A stretch of DNA of 64,000 nt from contig NZ_CP060707.1 in the NCBI RefSeq assembly GCF_003048675.2, positions 1,364,001 through 1,428,000 on the forward strand, read 5' to 3'. Numbering within the stretch: position 1 is the stretch's first letter; every line of letters starts with the position of its first letter. Made by a program: the position numbers and the translations under genes. The notes under the pieces are model-generated. The model worked only from the letters and a program-made list of their open reading frames with translations. It made no database searches and was not told the DNA's origin. Of the stretch, positions 8,308 to 14,908 are shown in pieces. The DNA comes from Campylobacter concisus (GTDB lineage: Bacteria > Campylobacterota > Campylobacteria > Campylobacterales > Campylobacteraceae).

Positions 8308-9638
8308 CTATCTGTTAAAATCTTTTTTATTAAGACTATTAGCTTTTTTGCTATCAATATTTGTTGTATTTTCCACAACCTTTTGTTTGGCTTGTAAAAT
8401 TTGAGCTTTGCTTGAGTCAGTTTTATTTTGTTTTGGATTAACATCTTTTGTTTGCGAGGATGGAGCAACAACTTTTGTGTCACTTCTGGAAAGAATTTTA
8501 TATTCAGTCTTTTTCTTTTCAGCTTCACTGAGGGGAGTCAATTCAACTTCTCTCTTTCCTTCTACAGAACAATCCCACACATTCCTATAAAGAGTTTTTT
8601 CGCACCATTGTTTAGTTTTTTTATCATAAATTTTCTTTACAATCGGTTCCTGAGCAGTTACTGCAAACCTAGCATAATCTCCATTTGTAATATTATAATC
8701 TTCCATTAACTGCCTTAAATGCTTGCCCCAAAGAATAGTTTCTTTCCCTTTACTTGTCTCAAATTTAACATAATACGACTCTTCGGTATGCTCATCTAGT
8801 GAAAAATTATATTTTGCTTCACCATATCCAGTTATCTTGTAATGATGCGGCTTATGTCCATCCCAAACGTCTGGAAATTTATTCTTAGAAAATTTCTTAT
8901 TTTTATAAGAAAAATTTGTTGCTTTATATCCCAAATCGGTTAAATTCTTTGCAAACTCATCACGCATCATATCCAAATCAGCTGGAGAAATTTTAATTCT
9001 TTTTCCATTACAATCAACACTTTTTAAATCCAAATGGCAATGAGGATTATCTGTGTCATTATGGACTGCTAATATAAAATGATTATTTAAAAATCTTTCT
9101 TTAATGGTTTTTATTGCAGCATTTTTAATTTCCTCGACAGGGATATTATTTTCACCTTTCATAGAAAAACCATATGCACTACCTCGTCTTTTAATTTTAG
9201 TTTTTCAACATCATGTTTATTGGGAATATCATAAACCCCATCTTGGAATGTTGCAGCTATTTCATTTATATCATTAATAAAAATTTCATTATCACTTTCT
9301 AAAGGATCATTAATAAAAAACATCAAGTAAGCCGTCTCGGCTAATATATTTTATATGGCTTTTTAAGTTGATTGAAAATTTTTGATCCTTGCCAGTAATT
9401 TTTATCAAGACTTGAGAATTATATCCACGTCTTTTAGTTAAAAGTTTAGTTGTATGCTCTCTTTCATTTTTTTAGTAAATTTCTTGAGAAATAAAAACCT
9501 TTGCTTAAAAGATACTTATTCCAAATCTTATCTTTAAAAACTTTGAGGAGAAGCGAAATATTTTCTCTGCTCAAACTCGCTCCAGATAGCTTTTAAAATT
9601 TTTCATCATCCAAATATGATTTTTAATTTATGACTCAT
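8308..9638 (-). pseudogene. MOBP/VirD2-type relaxase, frameshifted
   Basis: The intact 3' part (8308-9162) carries the relaxase metal motif HNDTDNPHCH plus a long basic tail. Upstream the protein continues only by changing frame: GSAYGFSMKGEN joins back to YDIPNKHDVEKL, then FFINDPLESD, then the typical N-terminal motif HIKYISRDG, and further to an ATG at 9638. At least six single-base frame changes are needed, nearly all at runs of A or T. A full protein would be roughly 440 residues. It would nick the oriT and pilot the strand. Either the gene is decayed or this stretch contains homopolymer sequencing errors; no substitution-type stop was needed to explain the breaks. The ORF at 8308-9162 alone lacks the N-terminal catalytic region. 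Confidence 0.8.
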
Positions 9639-9644
9639 TTTAAT

Positions 9645-10212
9645 TTAGCCTGTAAAAAAATATTTTTTGTTCTTTTTATAAAAATTGTCAGTCTCTTGAA
9701 CTTGTTTATTTATTCTATTTATTAAATTATCAATAGCATCTTTTTCAAAAGAAGCAGAAGTATTTTGTTGAATTGCTTTTTACAAAAATATTTAAATGCT
9801 ATACCAATGCGTTTAACCAAATAATTCATTTTTGCAAAATTCATTTATTGTATCGTTACTTAAAGTATTTTATCATCGTAAAGGTGGCTCAAAACCAAAA
9901 ATTTTGAAAACTTATTTACACTAGAAAAACCATTATCCTTTGCAAGTTGTTTTAATTTTTAAATTCAACATCGGTAAAAAATTTCTTAACCTCTTTGATA
10001 TTTTTCTCTAGTAAGCTCAGACCTTTTTATTTTTTTAAAAAGTGGATAATTTTCTTTTTACGGCATCAATAATTTTATTATCTCTCTCTAAAAAGAACAA
10101 AAAGTAAATTGATTGCTTCATTTAATGATTTTACCCCCATTTTTCTTTTTAAGGTTTGTAGTAATTAAATTCTCAACATCTAATCTAAAAGTTTTTTTAA
10201 TTCTTTAGCCAT
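9645..10212 (-). pseudogene. Mobilization accessory gene (MobC/TraJ-like position), frameshifted
   Basis: An ATG at 10212 follows a strong ribosome site (GGAGGG). Reading on with frame changes gives recognisable protein pieces: TFRLDVENLITTNL, VKSLNEAINLLF, DNKIIDAVKRKL, LAKDNGFSSVNKFSKF, DDKILSNDTINEF, and a C-terminus RINKQVQETDNFYKKN ending at 9645. Four or more single-base shifts at homopolymers are needed. It stops 6 bases before the relaxase start, the usual place for the oriT-binding helper. Family identity is inferred from position and its helical, basic character. Confidence 0.62.
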
Positions 10213-10245
10213 AATTCAAAAAACCCTCCATTTCCTATTTACCAG

Positions 10246-10271
10246 AAAAATTTTTGCAAAGCAAAAAAATT
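10246..10271. repeat. Hairpin next to oriT, related to the one at 14495
   Basis: TTTTTGC and GCAAAAA arms face each other across AAA. The core is shared with the perfect hairpin at 14495-14522 near the right end of the element. Confidence 0.5.
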
Positions 10272-10294
10272 ACAAGAGCCTCGTAGAGTATTTT

Positions 10295-10350
10295 GCCTTT
10301 TTCTCAAATATTTTGTATTACAAAAATAGGAGAAAAAGGCTATCCTGCAA
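10295..10350 (+). other. Candidate origin of transfer (oriT) with IncP-type nic site
   Basis: GCCTTTTTCTC (10295-10305) is mirrored exactly by GAGAAAAAGGC (10330-10340), with a second, imperfect mirror inside. Directly after it comes TATCCTGCAA (10341-10350). The IncP/RP4 and Ti-plasmid nic consensus is YATCCTG|Y, and in RP4 an inverted repeat bound by TraJ lies about 8 bases from nic; here the predicted cut 10347|10348 is 7 bases from the arm. The site lies between the minus-strand relaxosome genes and a plus-strand small transfer protein, the usual oriT place. Strong by pattern, untested. Confidence 0.72.
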
Positions 10351-10562
10351 TCTACTATTTTATGTAACTGCTTTTATTTCTTTATTCATTTTTAGATTAT
10401 AACACAGCTTTTATCAAAAAATACCAAGAATATGTTATAATAACAAAAAATATCAGAACAAATAAAATAACCAATAAAAAGAAAAAGGTTATGCATGAAT
10501 TTGATATTCTGTTTTTAAATATAAACGTCAAAAATTATCAAAACATAAAAAGGAGCTATACA

Positions 10563-10784
10563 ATGTCAAAACTTACAGCAGCAGAGAGACTTCTAAAAAA
10601 CGAAGAACAACTTAAGAAACTTTCAGAGCAAAGAAAGCAATTATTAAATGCTATCAAAGAAGAAAATGAGCAAAAATTTAAGGATATAGGCATAAAGATC
10701 ATAAAAGCAGTTGAAACAAATGAGCAGTTTAAAATTGATTTTTTAAACCTTATCAAAGAACACAATATAGGAATAGAGTTTTAA
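10563..10784 (+). CDS. Small coiled-coil mobilization protein (TraD-like)
   Basis: I choose the ATG at 10563, not 10491, because AGGAG lies 7 bases upstream and the protein then begins MSKLTAAERLLKNEEQ. The 73-residue product is almost entirely helical and charged, with the AERL-KNEEQLKKL opening seen in small proteins encoded next to MOBP-type relaxases on mobilizable elements. It reads away from the oriT, opposite the relaxase genes. A role in the relaxosome is inferred; no catalytic motif is present. Confidence 0.65.
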   Translation: MSKLTAAERLLKNEEQLKKLSEQRKQLLNAIKEENEQKFKDIGIKIIKAVETNEQFKIDFLNLIKEHNIGIEF

Positions 10785-10855
10785 ATTTTATTAATAAATA
10801 GCAAAACGCCATAAAAATTAATGAAATGAACTGCTAGAGACTAAAGGAATAAAGA

Positions 10856-11139
10856 ATGATGCTAGAAACATTATCAACAAATTTCGTAGATTTTATAAAT
10901 TATACGTTTTCAGCTTTTTCGATTATGCTTTTGACGACTGGAATGTTTTTGTCATATCCATTTTTAAGAGGTGAAATCGAAGATGAGGAAAATGAAAAAG
11001 AGGCAATGGCTTTTACTATCGGCTTTGTCATAAGTATTTTTTTATGACTATGATATGTCTTTTAGTGATGATCATAACGCCTATTTATGCGATGCTTAAT
11101 GGGATAAATATAATTGAATTTATAAAAAGTCGCATTTAG
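10856..11139 (+). pseudogene. Small two-to-three-helix membrane protein, split by a frameshift
   Basis: The ATG at 10856 has AAAGGAATAAAG before it. The first frame gives 63 residues with a hydrophobic segment, an acidic loop (EIEDEENEKE) and a second hydrophobic segment that stops at a run of seven T (about 11037-11044). One base shift continues it as MICLLVMIITPIYAMLNG and ends IEFIKSRI at 11139, adding a third membrane segment, which looks like the natural protein. Function is unknown. Confidence 0.5.
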
Positions 11140-11162
11140 TATCGTTGGTTACGCAAAGGACA

Positions 11163-11292
11163 ATGGGGATGAGGCTGATATTTTTAATGCTAATTATCCT
11201 TCTCGTTAATTTTTTTAGTCATTGCTTGGATAGGTGGTTTAATAACCAAGTTTTGGGGAAATAAAATTTTTATAAAAAAACAGATAAAGTAG
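11163..11292 (+). pseudogene. Very small membrane protein, possibly frameshifted
   Basis: AAAGGACA precedes the ATG at 11163. The unshifted frame gives about 34 residues with one hydrophobic helix (RLIFLMLIILLVNFF). A one-base change at the T-run near 11208-11214 instead gives a continuing helix (VIAWIGGLITKFWG) and a basic tail ending at 11292, 7 bases before the next gene. Both readings are plausible; the shifted one fits a membrane protein better. Confidence 0.4.
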
Positions 11293-11299
11293 AAGAAAT

Positions 11300-11503
11300 A
11301 TGATAAAAGAACAAAAGTTACAAAACCTAGTGAATAATGCTAAATATATATTTTCGTTAATTGCGCAAAGAGATAGGCTAAATTCTAATATAGCCAACTT
11401 AAAAGCGGATGTTGAAAAGGCTGGATATGAGATAGGTGAAGATGATAATGGAAAATTTCTAGCACGTAAGCTAAAAAGAAAAGTTGATAAAATTTATCTG
11501 TAA
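11300..11503 (+). CDS. Hypothetical coiled-coil protein, 67 aa
   Basis: A short, charged, helical protein (LIAQRDRLNSNIANLKADVE) with no membrane segment. It is the last of the plus-strand small genes that start near the oriT. The ribosome site is weak (AGAAGAAAT). No family recognised. Confidence 0.5.
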   Translation: MIKEQKLQNLVNNAKYIFSLIAQRDRLNSNIANLKADVEKAGYEIGEDDNGKFLARKLKRKVDKIYL

Positions 11504-11519
11504 AAAGGAGCAAAATCTA

Positions 11520-11780
11520 CTATTTATTTAAAACTATTTTTCCTTTCTTGGAAAATATGATTGTTCCATTGAAATCTTTAACTATATCGTTTAACTGCTG
11601 CAAGCTTACTGGATTAATAACTTCAATAGGGTATTGTCCAGTTTCTTGATATATCTTTCTAATTTCCAATATATCGATTGTTTTTGAACAAGAAAAACAT
11701 TCCACAAACTGCAAGGCAAGAATAAGTAATAGATAAAAGAGTTGAGCATATTTTATAAAAAAATATCTAATTATAATCAT
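11520..11780 (-). CDS. Membrane-anchored small protein, 86 aa
   Basis: The N-terminus is basic then strongly hydrophobic (FYLLLILALQFVECFSC), so it is either a signal peptide or a membrane anchor. The remaining ~55 residues form a small domain with IYQETGQYPIEVINP and KDFNGTIIFSKKGKIVL. It is the last gene of the RepA-like operon, 20 bases after the microprotein gene. I do not recognise the family. Confidence 0.55.
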   Translation of the reverse strand: MIIIRYFFIKYAQLFYLLLILALQFVECFSCSKTIDILEIRKIYQETGQYPIEVINPVSLQQLNDIVKDFNGTIIFSKKGKIVLNK

Positions 11781-11800
11781 GTTTGAATAACCTTCTTGAT

Positions 11801-11899
11801 TTATTCTTTACTTGTATCAAAATAACCCAAAGTAAGCAAGGTTAAGAACGATACTATTACGACCATTAGAAAACCAATAAAAAAGATATCAACTATCAT
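11801..11899 (-). CDS. Membrane microprotein, 32 aa
   Basis: ATG at 11899 lies 3 bases after the RepA-like stop, which suggests coupled translation. The product is a single membrane helix (FFIGFLMVVIVSFLTLLTLG) with a short polar tail (YFDTSKE). It is followed closely by another membrane-anchored gene. Too short for homology judgement; position and composition are the support. Confidence 0.5.
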   Translation of the reverse strand: MIVDIFFIGFLMVVIVSFLTLLTLGYFDTSKE

Positions 11900-11902
11900 T
11901 CG

Positions 11903-13333
11903 TTAGCCATCACTTCTTAAAACTATTTTTAATTCATTGATAGTCTTAATTTTTAATAAAATATTTAATAGTTCATCGCCGCCAAAAAACGTCGGATACG
12001 AATTTTCCTTATCATAGTCCTTTATACATTGTTTTAACTCATTTACTAGCGGATCAAGATCGTTATTTATTATTTCAATATCTACACAATAGCCTCCTAC
12101 AGATGCTCGTATTGTTGAATACCCATGTTGATCAACATTAGATATAGGCTCAATATTAACGGGAATGGCAGTTAAAAACTTTAAATTGCTTTTGTTTATA
12201 GAGAGCTGGTTGCTATTGGCTACTTTTGCACTTTCAAAATCATTGGTTGATACTTCAATTTTATGAACGTCGAAATTTACTTGTTCTGATTTTGGTGTTT
12301 TATTCATTATTCTGCTCACAAATACCTTTTTATTACAATTTTGATATCCTCTTAATCGTTTAATATCAAAAAGTTTTCCATCAAATTTGTCAAATAATTT
12401 CCAAAGCGTATTACGTCCAACCGTTTCATAGTAGTTTTTATTTGCAAGTTTTTGTATGGCTATTGCAAGATCGCTTTGACAAATTTCACCTTTTTGATCA
12501 ATAATTTCTTGTGCCAGTTGTAAAGATATCTTTTCTTTGTCGCTTAGCCCAATAAAATCATCTTCAATAAATTTTAGATCTAATTCCCTGGTATCAATTA
12601 AAGCAACCATCTCTTTTGTATGGCTTCTCTTTTTCTTTGGTTTTAAGCTAACAATCATTTCATTGTCGTTGATAGAAATAGAGCTGTCACTTTCGTTTTG
12701 TAAATAGTAAGCTTCATCAACACTATCCATGAAGGCTGTAGCGCCTTTATAATTCTCATCGTTTTTATCCATTCCCTGCTTAGGTTGGTGGTGGAGGAAT
12801 ATAATAGTAGCACCCTTGTCTCTCAATCCTTGCAGGTCTGCCATAAATCTTGTTATATTATCATCTTTACTTAGACTACCTTTTATAAAATTTCTAATAC
12901 TATCTATAATAATAAGTCGATTTTTTATTTCACCTGCTTTAAATTCTCTGTTTAACTTTTTAAATATAGTAAATCTATGCGAGCTGTTAGAGAGAATATA
13001 TTTTATTTTTCCATTGCTATTATCCATAATTTTATCGACTTGCCTACTCTGTAATATATCAATGCCGTTATCAGCATCCATATAAACAATTTCATCTAGA
13101 TTAACATTGTTTTTCACTAAGTAATTACAAAGATGGATAGCAAACATGCTCTTGCCTGCACCAGCACCAGCATATACCATATTTAAGCTCTGTTTTGAAA
13201 GGAAATTCGGTATCAACCATTCAAAATTAGCATTTTCAATATCCAAAGCAGTGAATTCCTTGACATTTATGATTTTATTTGATAGAATATCAGTGCTTTT
13301 GTGGGTTGTGCTATGGTGGTGGTTCCGCTTCAT
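11903..13333 (-). CDS. RepA-like hexameric helicase ATPase (RecA-fold)
   Basis: The 476-residue protein has a Walker A motif GAGAGKS (residues 56-62), a Walker B-like segment RLIIIDSIRNF near residue 140 and FLHHQPKQG near 178, the layout of RSF1010 RepA-type and related AAA_25 ATPases that unwind plasmid origins. The C-terminal half adds a possible winged-helix region (SDLAIAIQKL, GRNTLWKLFDKF). Such genes are used for replication of plasmids and mobile elements. It starts 31 bases after a small HTH gene. Unlike its neighbours in the element it carries no frameshift. Helicase fold is firm, the replication role probable. Confidence 0.78.
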   Translation of the reverse strand: MKRNHHHSTTHKSTDILSNKIINVKEFTALDIENANFEWLIPNFLSKQSLNMVYAGAGAGKSMFAIHLCNYLVKNNVNLDEIVYMDADNGIDILQSRQVDKIMDNSNGKIKYILSNSSHRFTIFKKLNREFKAGEIKNRLIIIDSIRNFIKGSLSKDDNITRFMADLQGLRDKGATIIFLHHQPKQGMDKNDENYKGATAFMDSVDEAYYLQNESDSSISINDNEMIVSLKPKKKRSHTKEMVALIDTRELDLKFIEDDFIGLSDKEKISLQLAQEIIDQKGEICQSDLAIAIQKLANKNYYETVGRNTLWKLFDKFDGKLFDIKRLRGYQNCNKKVFVSRIMNKTPKSEQVNFDVHKIEVSTNDFESAKVANSNQLSINKSNLKFLTAIPVNIEPISNVDQHGYSTIRASVGGYCVDIEIINNDLDPLVNELKQCIKDYDKENSYPTFFGGDELLNILLKIKTINELKIVLRSDG

Positions 13334-13364
13334 ATCACAACCTTTTTTCTTTTACTGCAAATCA

Positions 13365-13601
13365 TTATCTTCTTTCCTGTTCTATTAACCATTCTTTTAC
13401 ACTCTCCAGTCTATATAATATTCTTTTACCTATTCTTATATATGGTAAAGGAGGGATCTTTGCTTTACGTTTCTCAGTATAATTTACACTAAATCTAAGC
13501 CTAGTTTGTTTATCTATGCTTATTCCAAATAATTCTTCGAACTGCTCTGGAGTAATAAATTCATTCTTTTTTTCTATTTTTTCATCTACTACATCAATCA
13601 T
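13365..13601 (-). CDS. Small HTH/excisionase-like DNA-binding protein
   Basis: I choose the ATG at 13601 because AGGAGGT stands 8 bases upstream; a longer reading to 13646 has no ribosome site. The 78-residue protein ends with LPYIRIGKRILYRLESVKEWL, the pattern of AlpA/excisionase-type helix-turn-helix proteins, preceded by an FEELFGIS segment. Such proteins control excision or transcription of integrated elements. It heads the repA-like operon and is divergent from a phage-type repressor gene. Confidence 0.68.
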   Translation of the reverse strand: MIDVVDEKIEKKNEFITPEQFEELFGISIDKQTRLRFSVNYTEKRKAKIPPLPYIRIGKRILYRLESVKEWLIEQERR

Positions 13602-13721
13602 AAAAAGATAACCTCCTAAAAAATCTAATATCATTTTATATCTCACAACCTTATACTACTCTTAATACATTAACAAATAATTTTATATTTGCTAAAAATA
13701 AATAAAAAAAGGAAAAATTTT

Positions 13722-14427
13722 ATGAAAAACAAATGGATGCGGCGACAAACTAAGAAGATTACGCAATGCCTATGGACTTACTCAGAGTGAGTTTGGTGAT
13801 AAGATCGGAATAAGTAGAGTTAGGGGTAAATTCTTATGAAAAATAATATAAACCCACTTCCTATACAAGTCAAATACAAAATTGCTGAAGCTACTGGTTT
13901 TGGAATTGACTACTTTTGATACAGATATTGATATAGCTGCTGCAATCAGCAAATATAATATTGAAACCGACAATGGCAAGCTTCAAATAAGAGCTAATTC
14001 TGAAAGTATTTGCACAATTTATGATGATCTATATGATTTTGCAAACCAAAAAGAAAGCATTGATCCTTACTTACAAAGTATTAAAAATTCTTTTTCAAAA
14101 CTATTTAATCTATCAAAGCCACATGACTATAATTTTATTACCGTAACAAACAATAAGGCAACGCCATTCGCAACAGATGGAGATATTTTAATTATTGTAA
14201 GAGATAACACCCCAAGAGATAATACCCTCTTAGTTTTAAGAGTTAATAATGAGGTATTAATTAAGTATTGCCGTATAAACCCTTTTAATCAAAACCTTAA
14301 GTTTTTCAAGCAAAGATGATTTCTCCAATATTGAACTTTCTCAAAACGAACTTAATAAAATAGAAATTTTAGGATACGTCATAAACATTTTTTTAAGAAT
14401 TATCAACCTAAATATATTGAAGAGTGA
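13722..14427 (+). pseudogene. XRE/S24 (LexA-like) repressor, multiply frameshifted
   Basis: AAAAGGAAAAATTTT precedes the ATG at 13722. Protein pieces in different frames join into one repressor: KLRRLRNAYGLTQSEFGDKI (helix-turn-helix), NNINPLPIQVKYKIAEATGF, DTDIDIAAAISKYNIETDNG, then the S24-like C-terminal half (TPFATDGDILIIVRDNT, LLVLRVNNEVLIKY), NIELSQNELNKIEILGYV and an end at 14427. At least five single-base shifts are needed. It is divergent from the HTH/repA operon, as a lysogeny-type repressor would be. If the shifts are real, the element has lost its repressor. Confidence 0.72.
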
Positions 14428-14462
14428 TTTTAAATTTATTTTCTCTTTATCTGTCTGGGGTT

Positions 14463-14478
14463 TGGGGGCTTGCCCCCA
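14463..14478. repeat. GC hairpin TGGGGGC-TT-GCCCCCA
   Basis: A perfect 7-bp mirror of five G-C pairs in otherwise AT-rich DNA. It follows the broken repressor gene by 35 bases and could terminate it, although no T-run follows. It may instead be an element-end or origin structure. Confidence 0.6.
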
Positions 14479-14494
14479 TGTTTTAAATAAAAGT

Positions 14495-14522
14495 CCAAAT
14501 TTTTGCTTTAGCAAAAATTTGG
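14495..14522. repeat. Perfect 12-bp hairpin CCAAATTTTTGC / GCAAAAATTTGG
   Basis: Arms 14495-14506 and 14511-14522 with loop TTTA. The core repeats that of the hairpin beside the oriT at 10246-10271. Confidence 0.65.
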
Positions 14523-14527
14523 TTTAC

Positions 14528-14571
14528 CTATTGTCTATTGTTTTTTTAGCTCTTTTTCAAAAAGACAATAG
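14528..14571. repeat. 9-bp inverted repeat CTATTGTCT / AGACAATAG
   Basis: Arms at 14528-14536 and 14563-14571 are exact mirrors across 26 bases that are T-rich then A-rich. It is the third structure in the element-end cluster. Confidence 0.5.
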
Positions 14572-14873
14572 TATCCCTTCCTTTATACTTTTTCGTAAGT
14601 GTAATATATTTTTATCAATAATAAACAGCTAATTATAAGTCTTATATAATTAATGTATAGTAAATATCATAAAGACCTATTAGATGATAAAAAAAGTATT
14701 TTTATAGAGTAATGATGTATTTACTTTAGATCATAAGGCTCTATTATTTGCTGAATATTATTAATACAATAGTCCCTGGTGAACCCACCACCTACTTTTT
14801 CAAGCTTTAAATTTCACTATTTTTCATTAGATTTCAAAATTACCAAATTTAAAACAATCTGCTTTTTAATAAC

Positions 14874-14902
14874 GTCAAAGTGAAATTTAAATCTACTTTG
14901 AC
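14874..14902 (-). terminator. Hairpin downstream of the autotransporter gene
   Basis: GTCAAAGT (14874-14881) mirrors ACTTTGAC (14895-14902) exactly. On the minus strand it starts 6 bases after the autotransporter stop. The T-run is weak, so termination is probable but not certain. Confidence 0.5.
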
Positions 14903-14908
14903 ATAAAT

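Larger units (their letters stand above)
14428..14908. other. Gene-free stretch between the element and the surface-protein block
   Basis: The left part (14463-14571) holds three inverted repeats in a row. The middle, 14572-14870, is AT-rich and I see no gene, tRNA fragment or repeat there beyond short AT runs. The right part holds a hairpin after the autotransporter. Base and word use change around here, so the element boundary probably falls in this stretch, but no attachment duplication could be recognised. Confidence 0.5.

Noticed and set aside
10491-10562. Longer start for the TraD-like gene
   Set aside because: The later ATG at 10563 has a good ribosome site; the leader shows no protein-like pattern.
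1-14450. Insertion sequence or integrase
   Set aside because: No transposase or integrase motif (DDE, R..HRY, serine recombinase) was found in this part.
14770-14800. GGTGAACCCACCACC looked like a tRNA 3' end that could mark an attachment site
   Set aside because: It does not match the 3' end of either tRNA in the window and no T-arm pairing is present.
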